Origin: Lachnospiraceae bacterium
GTDB taxonomy: Bacteria > Bacillota > Clostridia > Lachnospirales > Lachnospiraceae
Direction: 5' to 3'
Assembly (NCBI GenBank): GCA_015056925.1
Contig: SVFJ01000008.1
Location: forward strand, 1 to 64,000
DNA length: 64,000 nucleotides
Shown here: in pieces, positions 1-9,397 of the stretch
How the letters are laid out: each line of letters begins with the position of its first letter
Position numbering within the stretch: position 1 is the first letter of the stretch
Notes under the pieces: generated by a model
What the model saw: the letters and a program-made list of their open reading frames with translations, nothing else
Told to the model about the DNA's origin: nothing
Databases searched by the model: none
Position numbers and translations under genes: made by a program

Positions 1-280
1 CTCCCGCACACATCTGACACGGCTCCAGCGTTACGTACAAGGTACACTCTTCCAACCGCCAGTCACCAATCACCTTACTGGCGCGATTAATCGCCGTAAT
101 CTCTGCATGTGCAAGAGTGTTCTTATCTGTATTACGGCGATTATATCCCCGTCCGATAATCTTACCCTCATGCACAATTACACAGCCAATCGGTACCTCG
201 CCCAATGCATAGGCTTTCCTTGCCTGCTTCATGGCTTCCTTCATATATCTTTCATCTTCTGTCATTATGAGACGTGGCAT
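1..280 (-). CDS. tadA: tRNA-specific adenosine deaminase, 3' end cut by window edge
   Basis: Encodes the N-terminal ~93 residues of a TadA-type zinc deaminase, which converts adenosine-34 of tRNA-Arg(ACG) to inosine in the cytoplasm. Visible motifs are the zinc-binding and catalytic HAE (in LAHAEIT) and the PCQMC zinc cysteines just before the edge. The start at 280 is preceded by AGGTGG at a normal distance; a second ATG at 265 lacks such a site. The gene is divergent from the radical SAM activase at 393. Its C-terminal third lies outside the window. The family is clear; the exact substrate follows from homology. Confidence 0.93.
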   Translation of the reverse strand, partial: MPRLIMTEDERYMKEAMKQARKAYALGEVPIGCVIVHEGKIIGRGYNRRNTDKNTLAHAEITAINRASKVIGDWRLEECTLYVTLEPCQMCAG

Positions 281-392
281 ACTTCTCCACCTCTTTCATT
301 TGATAAGTCCTTCTATCTGTGTTAACATAAGAAAAACCCTATTTCATAATTTTAGTATATACGAAATATTCATAATAGAAAAGAGGATTTCA

Positions 393-1109
393 ATGTTAAT
401 TCTTGGATTTCAAAAGACGACTTTATTAGATTACCCGGAGCATATTGCATCCACCATTTTTACCGGTGGCTGTAATTTTCGATGCCCTTTTTGTCATAAC
501 AAAGATATCGTCTTTGCAAAGGAAAGCATGGATTCCAATGTATTAACTCCATATTCTGAAGAAGAGATTCTTGCTCATCTTCAAAAACGCAAAAATGTCC
601 TGACCGGAGTATGCATTACCGGCGGTGAACCCACTCTTCAGCCTGACTTACCGGAGTTTCTTGCTAAAGTAAAGGCTCTTGGTTATCAGGTCAAGCTGGA
701 TACCAACGGATACCGTCCTGATATTATGATTTCTCTTATCAAACAGGGGTTAATAGATTATGTTGCTATAGATATTAAGAATTCCCCACAAAAATACGCC
801 CAAACCATCGGCTTGAGCGCATGTGATATTTCCAATATCAATAAGTCTGTCGATTATTTAATCCATGGTAATCATGGTATTTCCTATGAATTCCGCACCA
901 CACTTGTAAAGGAACTTCATACAGACACTGATATGCACGAAATATCCACTTGGATTCAAGGTGCAAAAGCTTATTATCTGCAATCTTATACAGAATCTGC
1001 ACAGGTTATCCAAACCGGATATCATGCACACGATAAGGAAACCTTGCTTGCCTTCTTGAACATATGTCATGAAACTATTCCAAATACTGTACTCCGTGGA
1101 GTTGATTAG
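393..1109 (+). CDS. nrdG: Anaerobic ribonucleoside-triphosphate reductase activating protein (NrdG2 type)
   Basis: A 238-aa radical SAM enzyme. The CX3CX2C cluster motif is at C27, C31 and C34 (GCNFRCPFCHN), followed by the GGEPTL SAM-binding segment near residue 72. The N-terminus (GFQKTTLLDYPEHIA) is the usual signature of NrdG2 proteins, which install the glycyl radical on the oxygen-sensitive class III reductase. The frame is open upstream to 231, but ATG 393 has AGAGGA at the right distance and matches the family start. No nrdD gene lies in this window, so the partner must be to the left or elsewhere. Confidence 0.9.
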   Translation: MLILGFQKTTLLDYPEHIASTIFTGGCNFRCPFCHNKDIVFAKESMDSNVLTPYSEEEILAHLQKRKNVLTGVCITGGEPTLQPDLPEFLAKVKALGYQVKLDTNGYRPDIMISLIKQGLIDYVAIDIKNSPQKYAQTIGLSACDISNINKSVDYLIHGNHGISYEFRTTLVKELHTDTDMHEISTWIQGAKAYYLQSYTESAQVIQTGYHAHDKETLLAFLNICHETIPNTVLRGVD

Positions 1110-1182
1110 TATGCCAAAACAACAGCTTATTTCCAATGTACTCACGCTATGCTCATTATCCATTATCAAGGATTCACACCTT

Positions 1183-1217
1183 AAAAGACATGTGCAAACT
1201 AAACATATGCTCTTTTT
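1183..1217. terminator. Hairpin between convergent genes
   Basis: An imperfect stem (AAAAGACATGTG with CATATGCTCTTTT) is flanked by A-rich and T-rich runs. It sits between the convergent nrdG and MBOAT genes and could end transcription from either side. The stem is weak. Confidence 0.45.
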
Positions 1218-1226
1218 GGCACATTC

Positions 1227-2726
1227 TTAAAACTGGAAATAAATAAATTGACTTGTATCATACTCCACTCCATAGCATCCAAACAAAATGATAACAAACA
1301 ATAACAATACATATCCTACCAAGCGAAACCACCACTCCTGACGCATAAAAGCTTCTACTACGTCACATCCTTTATATTTCTTATAGTCTACAGCAAATAA
1401 TATAACAATAAAGAAAAGCAGCATTCTGAAGAATTCTTCTGTCACTCCAAGTTCATATATAGAACCATCTAGCAGCACATACCAATTAAAGTGGAATAAA
1501 TTACTCCAAACATCCTGAAGCACTTCCCACGTACCTGCCCGAAAAAACATCCACGCAAAGCCTACTAATAAAAACGTAGTTACGCGTTGTCTGATTCTAA
1601 CACTAATGCTTTCAGTATTCTGCGGTAACAGCTTGTCCATTTTTTCTTTTATTTTCTTACATATATTACCGACTACCTGATAAGCACCGTTTAGTACTCC
1701 CCAAATCACGAATGCAATGGAAGCACCATGCCACAATCCGCTTACCGCAAACACCGTCATCAAGTTACCTTGCTGTCTTAACCAACCTTTTCGGTTCCCT
1801 CCCAGCGGAATATAGAGATAATCCATGAACCAGCCTGATAGTGAGATATGCCATCTACGCCAAAACTCCTTGATACCTCTCGAAAAATAAGGTGCCTCAA
1901 AATTACTCATTAGCTTAATCCCAAACACCAACGCTGCCCCCCTGGCAATCGTCGAATATCCATAGAAATCACAATAAATCTGCATCGCAAAGAAAAATGT
2001 TGCAATCGCAATATAAAAACCCGGATATTGCATAGGATTTTCATAAACCGTATTTACGATAATCGCAGCCTTATCAGCAATTACTACCTTAAGAAAAAAT
2101 CCATATAGCATTAATAATATGCCTCTTGCGCAATTATCCCAACTAAACCTCTGTGGCTTATACAACTGTACCAGCAAATTTTTAGAACGTTCAATCGGTC
2201 CTGCAACCAACTGCGGAAAAAAAGAAACAAATAACGCATATCTAAGAAAATTCTTTTCCGCATAAATATCGCCTCGATATACGTCAATCAAATATCCAAT
2301 CGACTGCAATGTATAAAACGATATTCCCACAGGTAACACAATAGAAAACGACGACTTAATCGCTTCTGCTCTGAATATACTCAAAATCATATTCAGACCA
2401 TTTAATATAAAATCAAAGTACTTAAAGAAACCAAGTATACCCAAGAGAATAATTAGCGATATCACCAAATATTTTTTTCCTATTCTTCGTTTCTCTCTAA
2501 TACTATCTTTTTGTTTCTTTCGCCTATCATACTCTATACATAATCCTGCAATATAGGTAACCGTAGTACTGGTTAATAACAATATTATATACACCGGATT
2601 CCAACTCATATAAAAATACCAGCTTGCCAACAGCAACCATATATACCTAATCTTCTGTGGCAAAATGAAGTTAATCATTACCACTATCGGAAAGAAAATC
2701 AAAAATTCAAAAGAATTAAATATCAT
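1227..2726 (-). CDS. MBOAT-family membrane-bound O-acyltransferase (AlgI/DltB-like)
   Basis: A 499-aa polytopic membrane protein with about ten hydrophobic segments. The family signatures RGIKEFWRRWHISLSGWF and GLWHGAS are present, the latter with the catalytic histidine. Such enzymes move acyl groups, usually acetyl, across the membrane onto exopolysaccharide, peptidoglycan or teichoic acid. GGAGGT lies just before ATG 2726, and an upstream in-frame ATG at 2738 overlaps that site, so 2726 is preferred. The downstream partner in most such systems is an SGNH/DltD-like protein; here that gene (2773-4128) lies immediately upstream in the same operon. The polymer modified cannot be read from the sequence. 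Confidence 0.9.
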   Translation of the reverse strand: MIFNSFEFLIFFPIVVMINFILPQKIRYIWLLLASWYFYMSWNPVYIILLLTSTTVTYIAGLCIEYDRRKKQKDSIREKRRIGKKYLVISLIILLGILGFFKYFDFILNGLNMILSIFRAEAIKSSFSIVLPVGISFYTLQSIGYLIDVYRGDIYAEKNFLRYALFVSFFPQLVAGPIERSKNLLVQLYKPQRFSWDNCARGILLMLYGFFLKVVIADKAAIIVNTVYENPMQYPGFYIAIATFFFAMQIYCDFYGYSTIARGAALVFGIKLMSNFEAPYFSRGIKEFWRRWHISLSGWFMDYLYIPLGGNRKGWLRQQGNLMTVFAVSGLWHGASIAFVIWGVLNGAYQVVGNICKKIKEKMDKLLPQNTESISVRIRQRVTTFLLVGFAWMFFRAGTWEVLQDVWSNLFHFNWYVLLDGSIYELGVTEEFFRMLLFFIVILFAVDYKKYKGCDVVEAFMRQEWWFRLVGYVLLLFVIILFGCYGVEYDTSQFIYFQF

Positions 2727-2772
2727 ATGTACCTCCATATAATCTACTGATACTAATTATAAATATGAAAAT

Positions 2773-4128
2773 TCAATAATAAACCTCTTTTGTCGATATG
2801 CGCTCTTCATCTCCCACTGTTCGATAAACAATCGACAAAATTCCATTTTCATTCTTATCTATCTCAATATATGGATTACTGTTAAAATCCTGAAGCATTA
2901 CCGTCTCCCCCGAATCAGGAGTCATATAAATTCTATACTGCATTTCGTCCCTTCTATTAGATGCCACCACCCACTTTTCTTTTCCATTTTCCAAATCTTC
3001 TATGTAATAAATTCCAAAAACTTTTCCCGTACTTTTCTGCAGCTTATCTGTATATGTATCATGAAAATACTCTTCTGAGTATACCATTTCATCGAAAAAT
3101 ATTTTATTAATACAGTTTGTAAAAATTTCTGCACCATCCGAATTTAAATGCTCATAATCTGCAAAATATTTTATATCATCAATGGACAAATATTCTTCCT
3201 TAACCAAATTAAAATCAAAATAATCAATATTGTATGGCGCTAAAAGTTCTTTAATCTGTTTCACATATAAGTCATAATCTCCTAACGCCATCATCTGCAA
3301 TTCATATAGAGGCGCACTAAAAAAAGCCAATCTAATGTTATTATCTGCACAATATTCTATTATCTTTTTAATATATAATTTACTCTCCTCACTCAACGGA
3401 TGGTCTTCCATTCTAAATTCCGTTTTCAAAGCACACTGCCATTCATCGGCATATATATCAGAATACGTATAACCCTTGTCGGTATATGAAATTTTACCTC
3501 TTTCATGTTTTTCTTCTCCTTTGTATTCCTTATAATCATTCGTTAATTTCACCCTTATTTGTTTTTGGATATGCTCATTATCAAACAGCTTACTCCTATA
3601 TCTCATAAACGGAAGCAATGTTTCTAAATATTGCGTTTGTTCTATTACATTGTACATATATCTTATTTTATTCGCAGACCATTTCATGTTATCCAGACAA
3701 TACCACTGTGTAATACACTCTGTGTGAGCATTCTCCCCATCCTCTACTGCAAAATCATAGTATAATTCAACAAACACCTGTTTAATATCATTTACTTTAT
3801 CAGCTTCACGAAGCAAATAATACGATGCACTTACACGCTGACCATTTGTTGCTAAATTAAAATTATTCTCACCCGTCAACTCATCTAATATGTATGGATT
3901 TATATTCCAAAAAACATGTGAGGAGCCAAGAAATAAAGTATCAATGTTTTTATCTTGTTCATAAAAATTGTGCATTACCACTCTTGGCCATGTATTTGCC
4001 CCTCCATCAACGTACAAAAAATTTAAAAATGTACATATTAAGCCAATTACTACCACCATTAAATTAAACATAATAATTCTTTTTCCCACTGTTTTTACAC
4101 TATCAGATAATTGCTTTCTTTTGTTCAT
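2773..4128 (-). CDS. SGNH-hydrolase-like membrane-anchored partner of the MBOAT acyltransferase (DltD/AlgJ-like)
   Basis: A 451-aa protein with one N-terminal membrane segment (about residues 20-42) and an extracellular domain. The motif TLFLGSSHVFWNINP resembles the GDS-serine block of SGNH acyltransferase partners. A C-terminal YFADYEHLNSDGAEIF (DxxH-like) could supply the catalytic Asp and His. ATG 4128 has TGGGGA upstream; the earlier in-frame start at 4146 lacks a site. The gap to the MBOAT gene is 46 nt and both are on the same strand, so the two probably form a polymer O-acylation unit. The assignment to this class is firm; the target is unknown. Confidence 0.78.
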   Translation of the reverse strand: MNKRKQLSDSVKTVGKRIIMFNLMVVVIGLICTFLNFLYVDGGANTWPRVVMHNFYEQDKNIDTLFLGSSHVFWNINPYILDELTGENNFNLATNGQRVSASYYLLREADKVNDIKQVFVELYYDFAVEDGENAHTECITQWYCLDNMKWSANKIRYMYNVIEQTQYLETLLPFMRYRSKLFDNEHIQKQIRVKLTNDYKEYKGEEKHERGKISYTDKGYTYSDIYADEWQCALKTEFRMEDHPLSEESKLYIKKIIEYCADNNIRLAFFSAPLYELQMMALGDYDLYVKQIKELLAPYNIDYFDFNLVKEEYLSIDDIKYFADYEHLNSDGAEIFTNCINKIFFDEMVYSEEYFHDTYTDKLQKSTGKVFGIYYIEDLENGKEKWVVASNRRDEMQYRIYMTPDSGETVMLQDFNSNPYIEIDKNENGILSIVYRTVGDEERISTKEVYY

Positions 4129-4250
4129 TATTATTCCCCAATTCACTTGATTTACCTATAATTTTATTATAAGTTTACATAATTTACAATATCGTTTTAT
4201 ACATTTTCTTATTCACAAAAAACACCAAAAGCATATCTCAAAAACTTCTT

Positions 4251-5039
4251 TTATATCTCCACATACTTCTTATAATAACCAAAACATCCTGCATAAAGCT
4301 CCCGTTGATTTCCATTCTCTAATTTCGTCTCTCCATTCTCAAATTCTGTAAACCCATACAGTGCTGCAAGCTGAACCTCCCGTTCATAGTACACACCCGG
4401 AACCTTCAAATAATATCTTTCATCTTCCGCATTCCGACACAATAACAGTTGTCTATAATTATAATATGCATGCAGCAAAAAAGAATTTGTTGCCAATCCA
4501 TGATAATCCCTATGGAGAATAATGATATCCTTGGGTTTTATCAAGACAGCCTGTGTTTGAGGGAATATATGTACATTTGGGTAATTTTTACATATTTGTC
4601 TCCATTTATCCGTCTCAGAAACAGGTTCTATTCTATATTCTTTTTTCTTTGGGATTACCATCGGTATCATTTCTCTTTTCTCCTCCTCCGGTGTTGATGC
4701 ACTGGTTTTCTCTACACTTTTATCAATTATACATAGTCCATAACTGTCACTTGTAATAGGTATGTAGATCACCTCTCCCGCTCGGCATTTCCAATCTTCA
4801 ATATTTATTTGAACTTGTCCCGTTCCCTCCTGTAAGATAATTTTTCCAATTTTTCTTTTATTCTCCTGCATATTATGCATCAAATATATATTTCTCTCTA
4901 CGGTTCCATGTATGGGCACATTTCTCAACACAATCTCTAACTGTCCATCCCCCCCTCGCAGAAATCCAATACTTCTTTGGCACTTTTCATTTATATAATA
5001 ATCAATGTAGCTTATTTGCTTTGCCATATCTTTGTCCAT
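4251..5039 (-). CDS. DUF6128-like protein of unknown function
   Basis: A 262-aa soluble-looking protein with no signal peptide or membrane segment. Its C-terminal ~110 residues (PKDIIILHRDYHGLATNSFLLHAYYNYRQL, then LKVPGVYYEREVQLAALYGF and GCFGYYKKYVEI) match what I remember of the DUF6128 domain, found mainly in Lachnospiraceae. The N-terminal half has a beta-rich pattern with a GFLRGGDGQLEI segment. Function is unknown. Neither ATG 5039 nor ATG 5027 has a good ribosome-binding site, so the start is uncertain. It lies between the CdaR terminator and the acylation pair and is probably transcribed separately. Confidence 0.72.
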   Translation of the reverse strand: MDKDMAKQISYIDYYINEKCQRSIGFLRGGDGQLEIVLRNVPIHGTVERNIYLMHNMQENKRKIGKIILQEGTGQVQINIEDWKCRAGEVIYIPITSDSYGLCIIDKSVEKTSASTPEEEKREMIPMVIPKKKEYRIEPVSETDKWRQICKNYPNVHIFPQTQAVLIKPKDIIILHRDYHGLATNSFLLHAYYNYRQLLLCRNAEDERYYLKVPGVYYEREVQLAALYGFTEFENGETKLENGNQRELYAGCFGYYKKYVEI

Positions 5040-5073
5040 ATCTAATCTATTAATTCATTGTATGCCCTGATGT

Positions 5074-5107
5074 ATAAAAAAATTCCATGGATATTACTCC
5101 ATGGAAT
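5074..5107 (-). terminator. Intrinsic terminator of the CdaR-type regulator gene
   Basis: The stem ATTCCATGG/CCATGGAAT (5082-5090 and 5099-5107) has an 8-nt loop and is followed on the minus strand by seven T. The upstream arm lies inside the last codons of the gene and the stop codon is in the loop. Confidence 0.85.
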
Positions 5108-6179
5108 CTATGTATTTCATATAATTTACAACCATCATTGCAATTTTGAATGTCAATGCATCCTCAAAATTACGAATATCAAGTCCTGTAGACTGATGCA
5201 GCTTCTCAATTCGATATACCAATGTATTACGATGTACGAAGAGCTGTCTCGATGTCTCCGATACATTCAGACTGTTGTCAAAAAACTTCTGCACAGTCAT
5301 CAACATCTCGTCATCAAGTTCCTCCGGAAGTCCCTCTCCAAAGATTTCTTTAATAAAAATACGGCAGAGATTTACCGGAAGCTGATAAATCAAACGTCCT
5401 ATGCCCAAAGTATTATAAGCCGTAATCGGTTTCTCCATATAGAATATCTTTCCAACCTCTAATGCAAGCTTCGCTTCCTTATAAGACTTAGATACTTCCT
5501 TTAGCTCATGCACTACGGTACCATAGGATACTCTTGCATTTAACATTGCTTCCGTATTAAGCATATCAATAATCATCTGAGCAGTCTGCTCCATCTCATC
5601 ACTATTGGACATATCCTCAACACGCTTAATCAGAATAATATTCTTCTGCTCAACCGCTGTCAAATGACAATCCTGCTGGTCATCAAACAGACTCTTCATC
5701 ATCTCCATCGCAACATTATCTTTGTCATTCTGTGCCTCTATCAGATAAACAACCCTGTCGCCCTCTGTATCAATATGAAGCTTCTTTGCACGATTATAAA
5801 TATCTACCAAGAGCATATTGTCCAGTAAAAGGTTTTGGAAGAAATTATTCTTATCGTAATGCTCCTTATACGCAACTACCAAATGCTGAATCTGGCTTAC
5901 CGCAATCTTACCAATCGTATAGGCATCCGCATCCGTTCCCTTTGCAACAAGAACAAACACTACCTCTCCATCCTCTAATATCTTAAGCATATGATATCCG
6001 CCTATAATCTGACTATCCGCAGGCGAACGCACAAAATCCATAACCAATCTAATATTTATCTCATCACTCTGAAAGGTAGATGCTACTGTTAAGCCTTCCA
6101 TATCAATTACGCAAAGCTCTACCTTTGTAATACTTTTTAACTCATCAATACTTGTCTGAATTACCTGATTCGATATCAT
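5094..6179 (-). CDS. CdaR/PucR-family transcriptional regulator
   Basis: A 361-aa regulator. The N-terminal ~130 residues form a putative sugar-diacid-recognition-like sensor domain (MISNQVIQTSIDELKSITKVELCVIDMEG). The middle is a GGDEF-like fold of the CdaR type. The C-terminus is a PucR helix-turn-helix (SETSRQLFVHRNTLVYRIEKLHQSTGLDIRNFEDAL). In homologues this architecture controls glycerate/glucarate or other carbon-use genes. No such catabolic genes adjoin it, so the target is not evident. The start is unclear: ATG 6191 and ATG 6179 both have poorly spaced sites. I chose 6179 because it matches the usual family N-terminus. It has its own promoter and terminator. Confidence 0.82.
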   Translation of the reverse strand: MISNQVIQTSIDELKSITKVELCVIDMEGLTVASTFQSDEINIRLVMDFVRSPADSQIIGGYHMLKILEDGEVVFVLVAKGTDADAYTIGKIAVSQIQHLVVAYKEHYDKNNFFQNLLLDNMLLVDIYNRAKKLHIDTEGDRVVYLIEAQNDKDNVAMEMMKSLFDDQQDCHLTAVEQKNIILIKRVEDMSNSDEMEQTAQMIIDMLNTEAMLNARVSYGTVVHELKEVSKSYKEAKLALEVGKIFYMEKPITAYNTLGIGRLIYQLPVNLCRIFIKEIFGEGLPEELDDEMLMTVQKFFDNSLNVSETSRQLFVHRNTLVYRIEKLHQSTGLDIRNFEDALTFKIAMMVVNYMKYIDSME

Positions 6180-6230
6180 CCTTCTAACCATGCCTTTCTG
6201 CGCATTACACGCGAATCCCCCATTGAGTTC

Positions 6231-6259
6231 ATTTTAGCGAATTTTCGGGAGTTGTGCAA
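6231..6259 (-). promoter_or_regulatory. Sigma-A promoter for the CdaR-type regulator
   Basis: On the minus strand TTGCAC (6259-6254) and TAAAAT (6236-6231) are separated by 17 bp, about 50 bp before the regulator start. The gene therefore appears to be transcribed independently of the glycosyltransferase upstream. Confidence 0.6.
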
Positions 6260-6269
6260 GAACGTGATT

Positions 6270-7766
6270 TTATTTACCGTATGCATTCCATCTATATAAA
6301 CTATATTTCTCATTTTCAACGACGATATCATATTTATCTTCTAAAATATCTTGAATAGCGGCCGCTTCACCTTTAACAACCAACCACTGACACGCACCAC
6401 TCTCATAATATTTTCTAATTTCATTTTTTATATCATAATTTACCTTAGCCAAATCATCTTGAAATGCTATATATTTATATGCTGTCGCATCCTCAAACCA
6501 TAAATAGAAACTGGAAAAATTATACGCCCCTACTCCCGATGCATCTTCTGGAATACATTGTACTACCTCTTTATACTGAGTTGGTAATGTTCTGGATACA
6601 CTATATTCCCGAATGGCATTGCGGCATGAAACAAAGCCACAAAACATTGCATAAATGCAAAGCACTGCTAATATTATTTTAGTAATTTTCTTTCTATCAC
6701 ACCTCTTACATGCCAGGAAAATCAGTAGCATATTAGGTATCGCTATCATTGCATAGTGTGCATATCCTGTAGAGTTCCAAAAAAATGCAGTCTCCACTAA
6801 TCCAATTAAAATAGATAAAAGTACAATTTTATCTATTTTTTTCATTTTTCCAATCAACAACACCGTACAAATAGGGAAATAAACAAGAAAATATCTTGTC
6901 AAAAAATATTTAACACTAATAAACGTTAAATTATCATGCCATGTCCCCATATACTTTAGATATTTTATACCATACATAAACTCTGACTGCCACCAATCCC
7001 ACAAAGCATCTTGGGACCAAAAATAAACTATTACAGGTAAAATCGGTATGATTATCCCTAAAATTCCACCAAAAATATTTTCAACTATATTCTTCCATTC
7101 TTTACTTGTCAAAAGTATAATTGCAATCAAAAACGCACCACAAACAACAGGTAATACGTTAGTAATTCTTGTTAATAACGCTACTGAAAAGGTTACCCCA
7201 TAAAAGAAAGCATATTTAGGATTATGTTGTTTCATATTTTCAGTATTAGATAAATATTTAGATTGAAAATATATACTAATAAACAAAAATGGTAAAAAAT
7301 ATTCTTCTACCAAGTTTCCCTCTTCATATAATAATGTAAGACTCAACAACACTAGTAATACAATACCTATTCTAGAAAAATTTTTTTTACATATCAATCC
7401 AGAATACGCATATATTGCAACTATCGTAACCATCATAAATATTGTTTGGAATATAATGACTCCATATCTATTCCCCGTCACAATATAACCTAACATATCT
7501 ACAAAATAAATAAGCGCCCCCTTATCCATAAATATATCTTTATATGGTATACTTCCCCTAGCCCAGCTTTTTCCTACGAAAAAATAAGTTGGCGAATCAT
7601 AACCTTGAAAATAAGGATATAAAAAAGAGGTACTTTTAGAAAAAACAATCACAAATACACCCGCTACTATCATAGCACATAAAAATATACACCCAAGTCT
7701 CCGCTTGTTATTAGCAATATTCATTTTACATTCATCAAAATTTTTATTATTCACAATATTCACCAC
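6270..7766 (-). CDS. GT-C-type membrane glycosyltransferase-like protein
   Basis: A ~498-aa protein with about ten to twelve membrane segments and a short C-terminal extracytoplasmic part. The N-terminal extracellular loop has YDSPTYFFVGKSWARG followed by KDIFMDKGALIYFVDMLG. This D(x)n-DKGP-like pattern is typical of PMT/ArnT-related GT-C enzymes that use lipid-linked sugars. The substrate is unknown; proximity to the O-acylation genes suggests surface polymer work. The start is ambiguous. GTG codons at 7766, 7763 and 7754 follow a TTGGAG, while the first ATG (7724) lacks a site. Base composition is noticeably AT-rich compared with neighbours, as is common for surface loci. Confidence 0.72.
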   Translation of the reverse strand: MVNIVNNKNFDECKMNIANNKRRLGCIFLCAMIVAGVFVIVFSKSTSFLYPYFQGYDSPTYFFVGKSWARGSIPYKDIFMDKGALIYFVDMLGYIVTGNRYGVIIFQTIFMMVTIVAIYAYSGLICKKNFSRIGIVLLVLLSLTLLYEEGNLVEEYFLPFLFISIYFQSKYLSNTENMKQHNPKYAFFYGVTFSVALLTRITNVLPVVCGAFLIAIILLTSKEWKNIVENIFGGILGIIIPILPVIVYFWSQDALWDWWQSEFMYGIKYLKYMGTWHDNLTFISVKYFLTRYFLVYFPICTVLLIGKMKKIDKIVLLSILIGLVETAFFWNSTGYAHYAMIAIPNMLLIFLACKRCDRKKITKIILAVLCIYAMFCGFVSCRNAIREYSVSRTLPTQYKEVVQCIPEDASGVGAYNFSSFYLWFEDATAYKYIAFQDDLAKVNYDIKNEIRKYYESGACQWLVVKGEAAAIQDILEDKYDIVVENEKYSLYRWNAYGK

Positions 7767-8010
7767 TCCAACATTTGATTATTTATAAATTATCATTCGC
7801 GAAGAAATAATCAATTCATACATTATATCACATCAGGATACCTTATATATTTATCTGTAATTTGTTATATTATAAAAATATAATATTTATGTTATCTTAT
7901 TTTTATATGAATTTCAACATCCATTTCCATACATTGCAATATAATGTTCCATTTTATATACTTTCGTATATAATCCCATTATATCTTTTAGATTTATACT
8001 ATCAATACAC
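7767..8010. other. AT-rich intergenic stretch without a recognisable gene
   Basis: About 245 bp between the GT-C start and the msmX terminator. It is very AT-rich and presumably carries the GT-C promoter. I found no convincing -35/-10 pair, conserved RNA or coding frame. Confidence 0.5.
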
Positions 8011-8039
8011 AAAAACCCCGAGTGGATAACCACTCGGGG
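8011..8039 (-). terminator. Strong intrinsic terminator of msmX
   Basis: A perfect 10-bp stem CCCCGAGTGG/CCACTCGGGG (8016-8025 and 8030-8039) with an ATAA loop is followed by five T on the minus strand. It lies 22 nt after the msmX stop. Confidence 0.92.
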
Positions 8040-8061
8040 TAAATTATCAATGATATACAGA

Positions 8062-9174
8062 TTAGTTTGTAATAACCTTCTCTGTTTCCTTATCGAATAC
8101 GTGAATCTTCTCAACGTCGATAGCAAACTTAACCTTATCACCAGGTCTAGCTGTTGTTCTAGGATCAACTCTAGCTGTGATAGAAGTCTCAGCGATATCA
8201 GCATATAAGAATACTTCAGCACCAAGTAACTCGTATACACGGATAGTTGTCTCGAATGTGCTGTCAGCCTTAGCTTCGATCATCATCTGAGAATCATAGA
8301 TATCCTCTGGTCTGATACCGAATGTAACAACCTTTCCATCATATCCGCCGTCGATTAACTTCTTAGACTTAGCTGGTGGAAGTGCGATTGCAAGGTCAGC
8401 AACCTTTAATGTAGCAACATCACCGTTTACAGATACTGTAGCGTCAACGAAGTTCATCTGTGGAGAACCCATGAAACCTGCAACGAAGAGGTTCTGTGGC
8501 TTCTCATATAAGTTCTGAGGTGTATCTACCTGCTGGATAACACCATCCTTCATAACTACGATACGTGTACCAAGAGTCATAGCCTCTGTCTGGTCATGTG
8601 TAACGTAGATGATGGTTGTACCTAATCTCTGGTGTAACTTAGCGATCTCGATACGCATCTGTACACGAAGCTTAGCATCCAAGTTTGAAAGAGGCTCATC
8701 CATAAGGAATACCTTAGGATTACGTACGATAGCACGACCCATAGCAACTCGCTGTCTCTGACCACCTGATAAAGCCTTTGGCTTTCTGTCAAGGAGTGGA
8801 GTTAAGTCAAGAATCTTAGCTGCTTCCTTAACCATCTTATCGATTTCTGGCTTTGGAACCTTTCTTAACTTAAGACCGAATGCCATGTTGTCATATACTG
8901 ACATATGTGGGTAAAGAGCGTAGTTCTGGAATACCATCGCGATATCTCTGTCCTTAGGCTCTACATCGTTAACTACTCTGTCACCGATTCTTAATTCACC
9001 TGAAGAAATATCCTCAAGACCGGCAATCATACGGAGTGTAGTAGACTTACCACATCCTGAAGGTCCTACGAAGATGATGAATTCCTTATCAGCGATTTCA
9101 AGGTTAAAATCTTTTACTGCTTCGAATCCGTTAGGATAAACTTTGCAGATATTCTTTAATGATAAACTTGCCAT
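8062..9174 (-). CDS. msmX: Carbohydrate ABC transporter ATP-binding subunit (MsmX/UgpC family)
   Basis: A 370-aa ATPase of sugar importers. It has Walker [10 protein letters not shown], the Q-loop MVFQNYALYPHMSV, the signature [16 protein letters not shown], Walker B VFLMDEPLSNLDAKL and the H-loop VTHDQTEAM. The C-terminal ~130 residues form the TOBE/OB regulatory domain. It is a lone gene without permeases, as expected for the shared ATPase that energises several sugar importers in Firmicutes. ATG 9174 is eight bases from GGAGG; the ATG at 9180 is too close. Codon use is strongly biased, typical of a highly expressed gene. Confidence 0.94.
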   Translation of the reverse strand: MASLSLKNICKVYPNGFEAVKDFNLEIADKEFIIFVGPSGCGKSTTLRMIAGLEDISSGELRIGDRVVNDVEPKDRDIAMVFQNYALYPHMSVYDNMAFGLKLRKVPKPEIDKMVKEAAKILDLTPLLDRKPKALSGGQRQRVAMGRAIVRNPKVFLMDEPLSNLDAKLRVQMRIEIAKLHQRLGTTIIYVTHDQTEAMTLGTRIVVMKDGVIQQVDTPQNLYEKPQNLFVAGFMGSPQMNFVDATVSVNGDVATLKVADLAIALPPAKSKKLIDGGYDGKVVTFGIRPEDIYDSQMMIEAKADSTFETTIRVYELLGAEVFLYADIAETSITARVDPRTTARPGDKVKFAIDVEKIHVFDKETEKVITN

Positions 9175-9370
9175 TTTCATTTCCTCCCGAAAATATTAAA
9201 TTACTAAACTGTTATTAGTATAAATTATATTATGTCAAAAAGCTATGCCACAAATCACCAAATATTTTTTTTGCATTATGTAGAAAATGCTTACCCACTC
9301 TTCATTTTTTTCTTCAACTATGCAACTTGTCTATTTGATTATCGATTTGATATACAGATTGACCAATCCA

Positions 9371-9395
9371 TTTTGAGAGATATTGTTTCTCAAAA
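9371..9395 (-). terminator. Possible terminator after the YesL-like gene
   Basis: The stem TTTTGAGA/TCTCAAAA (9371-9378 and 9388-9395) lies right after the stop codon at 9398. It is short and lacks a separate T-run, so termination is uncertain. Confidence 0.35.
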
Positions 9396-9397
9396 TA

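Noticed and set aside
231-392. N-terminal extension of the NrdG2 frame
   Set aside because: It overlaps the tadA start region on the other strand; ATG 393 has a good ribosome-binding site and matches the family N-terminus.
7914-8240. 108-aa minus-strand frame over the msmX end
   Set aside because: It runs through the msmX terminator and overlaps msmX in another frame, with no ribosome-binding site.
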